Below are positions 49,715 through 58,392 of a stretch of DNA of 64,000 nt, one piece after another. A program made the position numbers and the translations under genes. The notes under the pieces were generated by a model. It made no database searches, had not been told where the DNA came from, and was given only the letters and a program-made list of their open reading frames with translations. The stretch comes from Micromonospora sp. WMMD882 (lineage in GTDB: Bacteria; Actinomycetota; Actinomycetes; Mycobacteriales; Micromonosporaceae): contig NZ_CP114903.1 of the NCBI RefSeq assembly GCF_027497255.1, forward strand, positions 4,898,001 through 4,962,000, in the 5' to 3' direction. Positions within the stretch are counted from its first letter, which is position 1. Every line of letters begins with the position of its first letter.

Positions 49715-50036
49715 GGGGCGTCCCGTCCGGTCGACGGCCGACGGGGGCCGGTCGGGGCACCGTCCGCGGCGTCGGGAATTTCCCGACGCCGCGGACTTCG
49801 TCGTGTCCGCTCCCGCCGGACGGCGTTTTCCTGGATTGTCGTCGCCGGTGCCCGCCCGCCTGTGCGCGCCCGTGAGCTGCGGCTCGGGCCGGCCGGTACG
49901 ACTCGCCCGCCATTGCCGGCAATGGGCTGCGCCCCGGGGAAGCTGCGATAGAGTCGGATAACTGAACCGGCGCTTTTCGGAATTGCCGGGAGCGTCCGCG
50001 CGCTGATCGCGTGTCTACCCTGGAGGATCGCTGGCA
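49715..50036. other. Intergenic region (about 320 bases)
   Basis: It carries the 35-bp palindromic hairpin at 49762-49796 and, from about 49.93 kb, a less GC-rich stretch that likely contains the promoter of the next gene. Nothing else seen. Confidence 0.6.
49762..49796 (+). terminator. 35-bp perfect palindromic hairpin
   Basis: GTCCGCGGCGTCGGGAA followed by one T and its exact complement, 47 bases after the glycosyltransferase stop. Confidence 0.82.
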
Positions 50037-50741
50037 ATGGCAACGTACGCTCTTGTTCCGCCCGCAGGCAGTGGACCCTGGTATTGGCACCTGCTGAAAG
50101 AGGAGCTGACCGCCCGCGGGCACGAGGTCATCGCGGTGGACCTGCCGGTCGACGACGATTCGGCCGGGCTCGCCGAGTACACCGAGGCCGCCGTCCAGGC
50201 GATCGGCCAGGCCCGTGACCTGGTCGTGGTCGGTCAGTCGCTGGGCGCGTACACCGCCCCGCTGGTGTGCGACCGGCTCCCCGCCGACCTGCTGATCCTG
50301 CTCACGCCGATGCTGCCGAAGCCCGGCGAGTCGGCGGGCGAGTGGTGGGAGGCGACCGGCCACGCCGAGGCCCGCAAGGCCCAGGCCGAGCGCGAGGGCT
50401 GGACGGCCGAGCAGGACCAGGACCCGTCGGTCATCTTCTTCCACGAGCTGTCGCCGGCCCTGGTGGAGGAGGCCGCCAAGAACTCCCGCGACCAGTCCGG
50501 CCGCCCGTTCGGCGACCCGTGGCCGCTGTCGAAGTGGCCCGACGTGCCGACCCGGGCGCTGATCTGCACCGGGGACCGCTTCTTCCCGGTCGACTTCTCC
50601 CGCCGGCTGGTCCGCGAGCGGCTGGGCATCGAGGCCGACGAGATGGGCGGCAGCCACCCGGTGGCGCTGAGCCGGCCGAAGGAGCTGGCCGACAAGCTGG
50701 AGGAGATCCGCCTCGACGTGCTGGGCGCCGACGCCCGCTGA
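50037..50741 (+). CDS. Alpha/beta hydrolase (serine type)
   Basis: A 234-residue cytosolic hydrolase: YALVPPAGSGPWYWHLLKEELTARGHEVIAVDLP, nucleophile Ser in VVVGQSLGAYTAPL, an acidic residue in CTGDRFFPVDF and the His in MGGSHPVALSRP. This resembles the small esterase/lactonase-like group (MenH-type fold). It may act in the nearby pathway or be general. Ribosome site near TGGAGG, 11 bases before the ATG. It converges on the ThuA-fusion gene with a hairpin between. Confidence 0.88.
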   Translation: MATYALVPPAGSGPWYWHLLKEELTARGHEVIAVDLPVDDDSAGLAEYTEAAVQAIGQARDLVVVGQSLGAYTAPLVCDRLPADLLILLTPMLPKPGESAGEWWEATGHAEARKAQAEREGWTAEQDQDPSVIFFHELSPALVEEAAKNSRDQSGRPFGDPWPLSKWPDVPTRALICTGDRFFPVDFSRRLVRERLGIEADEMGGSHPVALSRPKELADKLEEIRLDVLGADAR

Positions 50742-50763
50742 CCGTCTCCCCACGGAGTGGACG

Positions 50764-50797
50764 GAAGGCGTGGCCCCCGGGCGGGGGCCACGCCTTC
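50764..50797. terminator. Bidirectional terminator
   Basis: A perfect 15-bp stem GAAGGCGTGGCCCCC with a 4-base loop, between the converging hydrolase (+) and ThuA fusion (-) genes. Confidence 0.88.
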
Positions 50798-50821
50798 GTC
50801 GTCACCCGGGTCGGCGTCGGG

Positions 50822-53800
50822 TCAGCCGGCCAGGCCGGGCCCGGTGAACGCGACCGTGTCCACGGTGAACACCCCGGCGGGGCCGTCGAACACCAGGTAG
50901 AGCGGCTCGGTGCCGACCGAGGCGGCCAGCGGCGTCGCGGGAAGCTGGACGAACCGGTCCGTCCCGCCGGTGTCCGGCACCTCGATCACCGCCAGGGTCG
51001 GCCCGCCGACCTCGTGGTTCTGCACCACCACCCGGCCGCCCGGCCCGCTGGACGACACCCGCAGCGTGATCCCCTCGACCCCGGTCAACTCGGTCGGGTC
51101 GATCTTGACGAAGTCGGTCGGGTCCACGTCGCCGATCACCGCGCCGCCGCTGGCCGCCGCGTGCGGCACGACCCGGACGCCGAACGCCTCCCGCACGGAC
51201 TCCGCCTCCCGCCGCGCCGGCTGGACGACCCGCTGGTCGACGCCGGTCAACCGGGGCGCGCCCGGCGCGCCCGAGTCGGTGTAGGAGGCGCTCACCGTGC
51301 CCGCGTCGGTCGCCGAGCCGCCGACCACCAGCGTGCCCGTGCAGCCGGTGGCCCTGGCCTGGGTCTGCCCGTCCGGCGCGGTGTACCGGACGGTCACCCG
51401 GGAGCAGTCCACCGTGGCGTCCTCGGGGTCGCTGACGGCCACCTCGAACCGGATCCGGGCGCCGGGCGCGGCGACCCCGCCCTGGGCGGGCGTGACCAGC
51501 CGTACGGTCGGCGCGGTGTTGCCGACCGTGACGGTCACCCGGGCGGTGTCGGAGCGCCCGGTCGGGTCGGTGACGGTCAACGTGGCCCGGTACGAGCCGG
51601 CCCGCTGGTACCGGTGCGTCACCGCGCCGGACGCCGTCGAGTCCGTCCGGCCGTCGCCGTCGAAGTCCCACGCGTACCGCAGCCGGTCGCCGTCCGGGTC
51701 GTACGTGCCGGCGGGGTGGAACGTCACCACCCGCCCGACCGGGCCGGACGGGTCCTCCGCGCGGACCGCCGCCCGGGGCGCGCCCCGGCCGGCGGCGTAC
51801 TCGACCCGGTACAGCGCCCAGCCGTCGGCGGCGGGACCGTAGTCGTCCCGGTCCAGCACGTACAGCGCGCCGTCCGGGCCGAACTCCAGGTCGACCGGCT
51901 GACGCAGGTCGAGGGCCCGGCCGAACGGCCTGGTCTCGCCGTCCCGGATCTCCTTGATCCAGGCCCGGTCCCGCTCGTAGGCGAACGTGCTGCCGTCGTA
52001 CCGGGCGGGGAACCGGCCCGCCGAACGCGACGCCGGGTCGTACCGGTAGGTGGGGCCGCCCATCGGCGCGGCGCCCCCGTTGCCGAACGGCGGCTGCGAC
52101 CCGCCGGTGGTGAACGCCGCCTCCGACTCGCCCTGGTACGCGATCCACGCCGGCTGGGCGGGCGGGAGCGCGGTCAGGCCGGTGTTGCGGGGACTGGTGT
52201 TGCGCGGCGCGGCGCAGTCGAACGCCGGACCGGACCGGCCGGTGGCGAAGTCGTGGTCCCGGTACGCCTCGTTGCGCCCGACACAGTACGGCCAGCCGTA
52301 GTTGCCCGGCCCCTTGACCAGGTTGAACTCGGCCTTCCCGGCCGGCCCCCGCTGCGGGTCGGCCACCGCGGCCCCCGGCGCGTGGTCGCCGAGGTGGACC
52401 CAGCCGGTGGCCGGGTCGACGGAGAACCGGCGCGGGTCACGCAGCCCCATCGCGTAGATCTCCGGACGGGTACGGGGGGTGCCGGGGCGGAACAGGTTGC
52501 CGGCCGGGATCCGGTAGCCGCCGTTGCCGACCGGCGTGATCCGCAGCAGCTTGCCGCGCAGGTCGGCGGTGTTGGCCGAGGTGCGCTGCGCGTCGTACGT
52601 GGGGCTCACGTCGGGGCGCTCGTCCAGCGGCGCGTACCCGCCGGAACGCGACGGGTCGGTGTCGTCGGACGTCGACACCAGCAGGTTGCCCGCCGGGTCG
52701 AACCCGAGGTCGCCGCCGGCGTGGCAGCAGTGCCCCCGGTCGGTCGGGACGCGCAGCACCACCTGCTCGCGGGCCAGGTCGAGGGTGCCGTCGCGGCGCA
52801 GCGTGAACCGGGAGACCCGGTCGTGGCCCTGGTAGCGGGCCAGGGTGGCCCGGTCGGCGCGGGCCGGCGCGTCCCCGGACGGGGTGCCCAGCCGGGGCGA
52901 GTAGTAGACGTAGACCGCCCGGCTGCGCGCGAAGTCGGGGGCGACGGCGAGGGCGTACAACCCGCTGTCGCGGTGGTCGTACACCTTGAGGCGGGCCGCC
53001 CGGCTGGTCCGGCCGGCGGGGGTGGTCAGCCGGATCTCGCCGTCCCGGGACGCGTGCAGCACGCCCCGGTCGGGCAGCACGGCGAGCGCGGCCGGCGGAC
53101 CGCCCGCGTCGGCGCCGTCGGCCAGGGGCACCCGGGCGAACGCGGCGTCCGGGTCGCGCGCGTCACCGGAGCAGTCACCGGCCTCCCAGCCGGCGACGTA
53201 GGAGACGCCGCCCAGCAGGTGCGCCCGGAAGTCCTCGTCGGCGTAGCTGCCCACGCTGTGCCCGAGGTTGGTGTACCAGGACCGGCCGCCGTCGACCGCC
53301 CGGCACCAGGTGACCGGGTGGTCGCCCATCGGCCCCGCGCCCGGGTCGTAACTGGACTCGTCGAGCGAGGCGAGCACGTGCACGTCGGCGCGCGGGCTGT
53401 GGTAGAAGTTCCACCACTCCTCGGCGAAGACCCACTCCCGGGGCAGCGTGCGGGTCGACGGGTGCCGGTCGTCCTCGACCCGGATCACGGCCCGCTGCGT
53501 CTCCGGGTGCTCCGGCTGCGCCGGGTGCGAGTGGTAGAAGCTGCCCATCAGGTCGTTGTAGAACCAGGGCCAGTTCGTCTCCATGCCGCCCGGACCGTGC
53601 ACCCCGGCGTACCCGCCGCCGCCCCGGACGTACCGCTCGAAGGCGGCCTTCTGCGCGTCGTCGAGGACGACGCCGATCGCGTTCAGCCAGACCACCGCGT
53701 CGAAGCGGGCCAGGTTGGCGTCGGTGAACGCGTCGGACCGCTGGGTCTCCTCGACCGTGAAGCCGCGCTCCCGGCCCATCTCCTCCAGGGCGGCGATGCC

Positions 53801-54034
53801 GTACTCGATCGACGCGTGCCGCAGGAACGGCCCGGTCTGGTGGAAGATCAGGATGGACCGGGTGGGCTGGTCGGCCACCGTGGACGTGCCGGTCGGCGTC
53901 GGCGCGGCGGGCGCGCCGGCGGCCGGGGGGCCGCCCGCGCCGACGAGCGCCAGGCAGAGCGCTGTCCCGCCGGCCAAGAGTCGCCATCGGGTCCGCCGGC
54001 CGGGGCGTGTTCGCGTGGGACCGCTTTCTGCCAC
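50822..54034 (-). CDS. Secreted ThuA / PQQ-type sugar dehydrogenase / PKD / carbohydrate-binding fusion
   Basis: A 1070-residue extracellular protein. A signal peptide ends near residue 40. Residues about 58-285 are a ThuA (glutamine-amidotransferase-like) domain (SILIFHQTGPFLRHASIEYGIAALEEMGRERGF, YAGVHGPGG, GHSVGSYADEDF). About 300-690 form a glucose/sorbosone-dehydrogenase beta-propeller (GLYALAVAPDF, HCCHAGGDLGFDPAGNLLVSTSDDT, NYGWPYCVG). A PKD domain follows (YDPDGDRLRYAWDFDGDGRTDS), then a C-terminal CBM6-like beta domain (EGITLRVSSSGPGG). This architecture is common in actinomycetes for environmental sugars, with unproven activity. Start GTG 54034 after GAGGAGAACG. It is probably not part of the antibiotic pathway. 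Confidence 0.9.
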   Translation of the reverse strand: MAESGPTRTRPGRRTRWRLLAGGTALCLALVGAGGPPAAGAPAAPTPTGTSTVADQPTRSILIFHQTGPFLRHASIEYGIAALEEMGRERGFTVEETQRSDAFTDANLARFDAVVWLNAIGVVLDDAQKAAFERYVRGGGGYAGVHGPGGMETNWPWFYNDLMGSFYHSHPAQPEHPETQRAVIRVEDDRHPSTRTLPREWVFAEEWWNFYHSPRADVHVLASLDESSYDPGAGPMGDHPVTWCRAVDGGRSWYTNLGHSVGSYADEDFRAHLLGGVSYVAGWEAGDCSGDARDPDAAFARVPLADGADAGGPPAALAVLPDRGVLHASRDGEIRLTTPAGRTSRAARLKVYDHRDSGLYALAVAPDFARSRAVYVYYSPRLGTPSGDAPARADRATLARYQGHDRVSRFTLRRDGTLDLAREQVVLRVPTDRGHCCHAGGDLGFDPAGNLLVSTSDDTDPSRSGGYAPLDERPDVSPTYDAQRTSANTADLRGKLLRITPVGNGGYRIPAGNLFRPGTPRTRPEIYAMGLRDPRRFSVDPATGWVHLGDHAPGAAVADPQRGPAGKAEFNLVKGPGNYGWPYCVGRNEAYRDHDFATGRSGPAFDCAAPRNTSPRNTGLTALPPAQPAWIAYQGESEAAFTTGGSQPPFGNGGAAPMGGPTYRYDPASRSAGRFPARYDGSTFAYERDRAWIKEIRDGETRPFGRALDLRQPVDLEFGPDGALYVLDRDDYGPAADGWALYRVEYAAGRGAPRAAVRAEDPSGPVGRVVTFHPAGTYDPDGDRLRYAWDFDGDGRTDSTASGAVTHRYQRAGSYRATLTVTDPTGRSDTARVTVTVGNTAPTVRLVTPAQGGVAAPGARIRFEVAVSDPEDATVDCSRVTVRYTAPDGQTQARATGCTGTLVVGGSATDAGTVSASYTDSGAPGAPRLTGVDQRVVQPARREAESVREAFGVRVVPHAAASGGAVIGDVDPTDFVKIDPTELTGVEGITLRVSSSGPGGRVVVQNHEVGGPTLAVIEVPDTGGTDRFVQLPATPLAASVGTEPLYLVFDGPAGVFTVDTVAFTGPGLAG

Positions 54035-54099
54035 GACGTTCTCCTCACTGGACGTGCGATGTGGTCCTTCCTGTCTTAGTCGTGGTGTGGGCGGTTGTC

Positions 54100-55278
54100 T
54101 TATCCGAGAGTGCGGATTTCCGCGGATGGGAATTGCACGGCGGCTGCGCCGGTGGCCGCGGTGGCCGTGACGCCGCGGGCCGCCGGGGTCGGCGGGGCGT
54201 CGAGCCGGACCGCGTCCCCGGTCCGCGCGGACGCCAGCATCGCGTCCAGCACCCGCAGGGTGGGCACCTGGTCGGGCAGCCGGCAGGCCGGCTCCAGCGC
54301 CGTCCAGCGGCCGTCCAGCACCGCGTCGGCCAGCGCCCCGGCCAGGTGCACGAAGGACGTCTTGAACACCGACACCCGGTTGTGCAGCTCGTCGGGGGAG
54401 ACCTCCGGCGGACGCACGTCCCGCCGCCCGGCCGACGTGCCGACCCGGAGCTTGCCGTCCAGGCTGAAGTGCGCCTCACCGGCGGTGCCCAGCACGTCCA
54501 CGTCGAGAATGTTCTCGGTGGCCGCGGCGGCGCTGGCCGACAACGACACGGTCAGCGAGTCGCCGGCCAGCAGGGCGGCGAACGCCGAGTCGGCGGTTAC
54601 CGTACGGGCCTGGCCGGCCGCGTCCCGCCGGACCGGGACCACCACGTCCTCGCCGCCCAGCACGGACCGCACCGGCACGTCGCCGAGCAGGAAGAACATC
54701 AGGTCCACCAGGTGCGAGCCCATCGCCAGCCGCACCCCGCCGCCGCGGTCGGCGTCGAACCGCCAGGAGTGGCCGACGTCGGGGGAGAGCAGCCCGACGC
54801 CCTGCTGGTGGATCCGCACCTGGTACGGCCGGCCGAGCTCACCGGAGCGGATCACCTCGCGCAGCGCCCGCAGGTACGGGTTGAACCTGAGCTGGTGGTC
54901 CACCAGGACGAGCTGCCCCGGCGCGGTGTCCACCGCGAGCAGCTCGGCCAGCTCCGCCCCGGTGTCCACCGGCGGCTTCTCGATCAGCACGTGCCGCCCG
55001 GAGGCGACCGCCGCCAGGTAGTGCTCGCGGTGGAACTCGTTGGGCGAGGCCACGCAGATCACGTCCAGCGTCGGGTCGGCGCACAGCTCCCGGTGGTCGG
55101 CGTAGGCCGTCGGGACCCCGGTGGCCGCCGCGACCTCCCGGGCCCGCTCCGGGCCGCTGCCGCTCAGCGCGACCACGGCGGCCCGCCCGGTGGCCGCGAA
55201 CCCCGGGAGGTACGTCCGGACGCCCACCCCCGTGCCGATCAGACCGACCCGCAGGGTACGGCCGTGCGCGTTGCCCAT
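54100..55278 (-). CDS. Gfo/Idh/MocA-family NAD(P)-dependent oxidoreductase
   Basis: A 392-residue sugar oxidoreductase: Rossmann start LRVGLIGTGVGVRTYLPGF, the EKPP motif with the catalytic Lys (VLIEKPPVDTG), and MGSHLVDLMFFLLG with the catalytic His region. In deoxysugar pathways this family supplies the 3-ketoreductase after 2,3-dehydration; the proximity of sugar genes favours that, but general sugar dehydrogenases also belong here. It ends 65 bases before the ThuA fusion and is on the same strand as the E1 genes. Confidence 0.85.
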   Translation of the reverse strand: MGNAHGRTLRVGLIGTGVGVRTYLPGFAATGRAAVVALSGSGPERAREVAAATGVPTAYADHRELCADPTLDVICVASPNEFHREHYLAAVASGRHVLIEKPPVDTGAELAELLAVDTAPGQLVLVDHQLRFNPYLRALREVIRSGELGRPYQVRIHQQGVGLLSPDVGHSWRFDADRGGGVRLAMGSHLVDLMFFLLGDVPVRSVLGGEDVVVPVRRDAAGQARTVTADSAFAALLAGDSLTVSLSASAAAATENILDVDVLGTAGEAHFSLDGKLRVGTSAGRRDVRPPEVSPDELHNRVSVFKTSFVHLAGALADAVLDGRWTALEPACRLPDQVPTLRVLDAMLASARTGDAVRLDAPPTPAARGVTATAATGAAAVQFPSAEIRTLG

Positions 55279-55435
55279 CTCCCCGCCTCCACTTCGCGGT
55301 ACGCGACCAGAGAAGCACGGTACGTCAGCGCGGCCCCCGACGCGGCCCCTGCGCCCCGACCTGCCCCGGGACCGGCGTCTCGGTGCGGCCCGGCCCGGGA
55401 CCGGCGTCTCGGTCCGACCCGCGCCGGGACCGGCG

Positions 55436-56470
55436 TCAGTACGGGCCGATGAAGCCGGCGGCCAGCTCGTCCTCGTAGACGGCCACCTCGTCGGTCACGC
55501 CCAGCACCGCCAGGCAGGCCCGCACGATGTCGCCCGCGTCCGGGTTGAACGCCTGCTCCAACGGCCGGGACACCGGCGACGGGCAGTCCGGCGGGGTGAC
55601 CCGCCGCACCGGCGCGCGCAGCACCTGCGGCATCCGCTCCGCGACCACCGCGGCGACCTCGGCGCTCACCCCGAACCGGGCCCAGCTCGTGTCGGCGACG
55701 ACGAGGCGGCCGGTCTTCGCCACCGACGCGCAGATGATCTCCTCGTCGAGGGGGCGGATGGTGCGCAGGTCGACCACCTCGGCGGCGACGCCCCGGGCGG
55801 CCAGCGCCTCGGCGGCCCGTTCCGCCTCGCGCACCATCAGCGACGCCGCCACGATCGTCACGTCGTCGCCGGCCCGGACGATCCGGCCCCGACCGATCGG
55901 CACCGGCACCGGCTCCTCCGGCACCTCGCCCTCCACCTCGTACAGGCCGCGGTTCTCCAGCACCACCACCGGCGAGTCACCGGTCAACGCGCTGACCATC
56001 AGGCCCTTCGCGTCGGCCGGCGACGCCGGGGTGACCACGTGCAGCCCGGGGAAGTGGCCGAAGATCGACTGGAGGCTCTGCGAGTGGGTGGCCCCCTGGC
56101 CCCACCCGTGCCCCACGACGCCCCGGAAGACCACCGGCACGCCCTGGTCGCCGCCGTACATGTAACGCCACTTCGCGGCCAGGTTGAAGATCGCGTCCAT
56201 GGCCAGGAACATGAAGTCGTCGCGGGCGTACACCACGAGCGGGCGCATCCCGCGCGAGGCCGCGCCGACCGCGATGCCGGCGAAGGCGGTCTCGCAGTTC
56301 GGCACGTCGATCACGCGGGACGCGCCGAAGCGGCGCATGGTGTCGACGGTGGTGCCGTAGATGCCCTTCCGGTCGTTCACCGCCTGCCCGGCGACGAAGA
56401 TCCGCGGGTCGGCGGCCATGCACTGGAGGGTCGCCTCGTCGATCGCGCGGTGGTAGGTCAACGTCCGCAT
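55436..56470 (-). CDS. Pyruvate-dehydrogenase-like E1 beta subunit
   Basis: A 344-residue transketolase-like pyrimidine-binding and C-terminal domain protein. It begins RTLTYHRAIDEATLQCMAADPRIFVAGQAV, has DVPNCETAFAGIAVGAASRGMRPLVVY carrying the catalytic Glu that activates ThDP, then GHGWGQGATHSQSLQSIFGHFPGLHVVTPASPADAKGL and a C-terminal domain. It pairs with the alpha subunit encoded 40 bases upstream to make an alpha2beta2 decarboxylase. No E2 or E3 gene accompanies it, so it more likely transfers the hydroxyethyl group to an acceptor such as a 4-ketosugar. Confidence 0.92.
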   Translation of the reverse strand: MRTLTYHRAIDEATLQCMAADPRIFVAGQAVNDRKGIYGTTVDTMRRFGASRVIDVPNCETAFAGIAVGAASRGMRPLVVYARDDFMFLAMDAIFNLAAKWRYMYGGDQGVPVVFRGVVGHGWGQGATHSQSLQSIFGHFPGLHVVTPASPADAKGLMVSALTGDSPVVVLENRGLYEVEGEVPEEPVPVPIGRGRIVRAGDDVTIVAASLMVREAERAAEALAARGVAAEVVDLRTIRPLDEEIICASVAKTGRLVVADTSWARFGVSAEVAAVVAERMPQVLRAPVRRVTPPDCPSPVSRPLEQAFNPDAGDIVRACLAVLGVTDEVAVYEDELAAGFIGPY

Positions 56471-56510
56471 GGGACGGCTCCTCTCATCGACCGTGGGGGT
56501 CGGGGCGGTC

Positions 56511-57479
56511 TCATCGGCCGTAGGTGCCGTGGAGCAGGTCCTCGACCCGGGGGAACGGGCTGAGCTTGGCCTTCGCGATCACCTGCCGGATCTCGTCGAC
56601 GGACTCCTGCGCCCACCGGGCGACGTCCTCGTCGATCGTCGGCAGCTCCGCCCGCAGCGCCGCCGTGGCGCGCTGGATCGGGCAGCGGGCGATCCAGGAG
56701 TCCACCTCGGCCTTCGTCCGGTGGTCGACGTCGTAGTCCCAGTGCGGGCCGACGTGCTCCCGCCACCGGTAGGTGCTCAGCTCCAGGAAGGCGGGCCCGT
56801 TGCCGGCCCGGGACCAGGCGACCGCCTGCTCGGCGGCGTGGTGCACGGCGGCGACGTCGTTGCCGTCCACCTGCCGGGCGGACACCCCGTACCCGCGCGC
56901 CCAGCCGGTGATGGTGGCGCCCTCCGGCTGTCGGGGCCCCATCGGCGAGGACAGCGAGTAGCCGTTGTTCTCGCAGACGAAGACGATCGGGAGGCGCTGC
57001 ACGGCGGCGAAGTTCATCGCCTCGTGGAAGACGCCCTCCTCGGCGGCGCCGTCACCGAAGAACGTGACCACCACCCGCCGCTCGCCGTTCATCGCGGCGG
57101 CCCAGGCCGCGCCGGTGGCCACCGAGATCATCTCGCCGAGGATGGCGGACGAGGCGGCGAAGCCGGCGGCGTTGTCGACCAGGTGCACCGAGCCGCCCCG
57201 GCCCCGGCTGCACCCGTCCTCGCGCCCGTACAGCTCGGCCACCATGGCGAACAGGTCGCCGCCCTTGGCGAGGTACTGCGCGTGGCAGCGGTGACTGCTG
57301 TAGATCAGGTCCTCGCGTTCCAGCGCCGCGCACACCCCGACGGCGGACGCCTCCTGGCCGATCGAGAAGTGCACCGGGGTGCGCATCTCCTGCTCGTCGC
57401 GGTAGACGTCGGCGAGCACCTCCTCGACGTGCCGGATCCGCACCATCTCGCGCAGGAGTTCTCTCGTGTCGACTGTCAC
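56511..57479 (-). CDS. Pyruvate-dehydrogenase-like E1 alpha subunit
   Basis: A 322-residue ThDP-binding subunit: MVRIRHVEEVLADVYRDEQEMRTPVHFSIGQEASAVGVCAAL, SSHRCHAQYLAKGG, GRGGSVHLVD, and the ThDP/Mg motif GDGAAEEGVFHEAM to CENN. A YRWREHVGPHWDYD segment replaces the usual phosphorylation-loop; I recall similar E1 alphas in sugar and O-antigen loci. Start GTG 57479 with GAGGT upstream; the longer open frame (to 58097) overlaps the epimerase gene. It is first in the leftward transcript and divergent from the epimerase. Confidence 0.92.
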   Translation of the reverse strand: MTVDTRELLREMVRIRHVEEVLADVYRDEQEMRTPVHFSIGQEASAVGVCAALEREDLIYSSHRCHAQYLAKGGDLFAMVAELYGREDGCSRGRGGSVHLVDNAAGFAASSAILGEMISVATGAAWAAAMNGERRVVVTFFGDGAAEEGVFHEAMNFAAVQRLPIVFVCENNGYSLSSPMGPRQPEGATITGWARGYGVSARQVDGNDVAAVHHAAEQAVAWSRAGNGPAFLELSTYRWREHVGPHWDYDVDHRTKAEVDSWIARCPIQRATAALRAELPTIDEDVARWAQESVDEIRQVIAKAKLSPFPRVEDLLHGTYGR

Positions 57480-57738
57480 GGCTTGACCTCGATTCGGCTC
57501 GACCGGGCGGCAGGCAGGGTCGATACGGCGGAACCTGCCGTTCCGCGTTGAACCATATAAATGAAGACCCCTGTCGACAACCCCTACCGGAGCGGGAATC
57601 AGGGGCCGGAGGGCACTCCTGCGGTTGACGCCGTACGGGTGCCGAAGAAAGCATTTTTCCGTAGTCCCCGTCCGCTGGCGCAGGCGTACGTTCGGCGTGC
57701 GGCACCGACGTCGGAAACCGGGTATGGAAAGGCGCATC

Positions 57739-58392
57739 ATGAAGGTACGGGAACTCGCCGTGGCGGGAGCCTTCGAATTCACCCCCAGTGTCCTGCCCGA
57801 CAACCGGGGCGTCTTCGCGGAGCTGTCCAGGACCGGCTGGTGGCGCGAGGTGCTGGGCCGGGACATGCCGGTCGCCCAGGTCAACACGACGATCAACCAC
57901 CGCAACGTGGTACGCGGGGTGCACTTCACCCGGCTCGTCGGCCAGGCGAAATTCGTCTGCTGCGTGTACGGCGCGATGAACGACGTCATCGTCGACACCC
58001 GGGTCGGCTCGCCGACCTTCGGCACCTTCGACTGCGTCCGTCTCGATTCGGAGGCGCTGCGTGTCGTGTATCTGCCGGAGGGGGTCGGCCACGGCATCGC
58101 CTCGCTCGCAGAGCAGACGACCGCTTTCTATCTCTGTTCGGACACGTACGACCCCGGAAACGAATACGGCATCCATCCTCTCGACCCGGAACTCGGCATC
58201 GACTGGCGGGGCATGCTCGACGGCGCCGAGCCGATTCTGTCGGTACGGGACCGGACCGCGCCGACGCTGCGGGCGGTCAGGGAACAGGGCCTGCTGCCGG
58301 CGTACGAGGAATGTCTGGAGGTGTACCGGACGGTCGGCGCGGCGGGTCGGCGTCCCGACGCAGCCGGCCCGGCAGGTCGCCCCGCCGCCTGA
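57739..58392 (+). CDS. NDP-4-keto-6-deoxyhexose 3,5- (or 5-)epimerase, RmlC-like
   Basis: A 217-residue cupin-fold epimerase: VLPDNRGVFAELSRTGWW, the active-site His in VRGVHFTR, the general-acid Tyr in FYLCSDTYDPGNEYGIHPLDPELGIDW, and LRVVYLPEGVGHGIASL. It inverts C3 and/or C5 of a 4-ketosugar, giving an L-sugar or a 3-epimer. Start ATG 57739 is chosen by GGAAAGG seven bases upstream. Its 3' end overlaps the converging LuxR gene by 116 bases, and the last ~30 residues are Arg/Pro/Gly-rich. Confidence 0.92.
   Translation: MKVRELAVAGAFEFTPSVLPDNRGVFAELSRTGWWREVLGRDMPVAQVNTTINHRNVVRGVHFTRLVGQAKFVCCVYGAMNDVIVDTRVGSPTFGTFDCVRLDSEALRVVYLPEGVGHGIASLAEQTTAFYLCSDTYDPGNEYGIHPLDPELGIDWRGMLDGAEPILSVRDRTAPTLRAVREQGLLPAYEECLEVYRTVGAAGRRPDAAGPAGRPAA

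Noticed and set aside
50267..54079. 1270-residue open frame on the plus strand
   Set aside because: Antisense shadow of the ThuA fusion; no domain signature.
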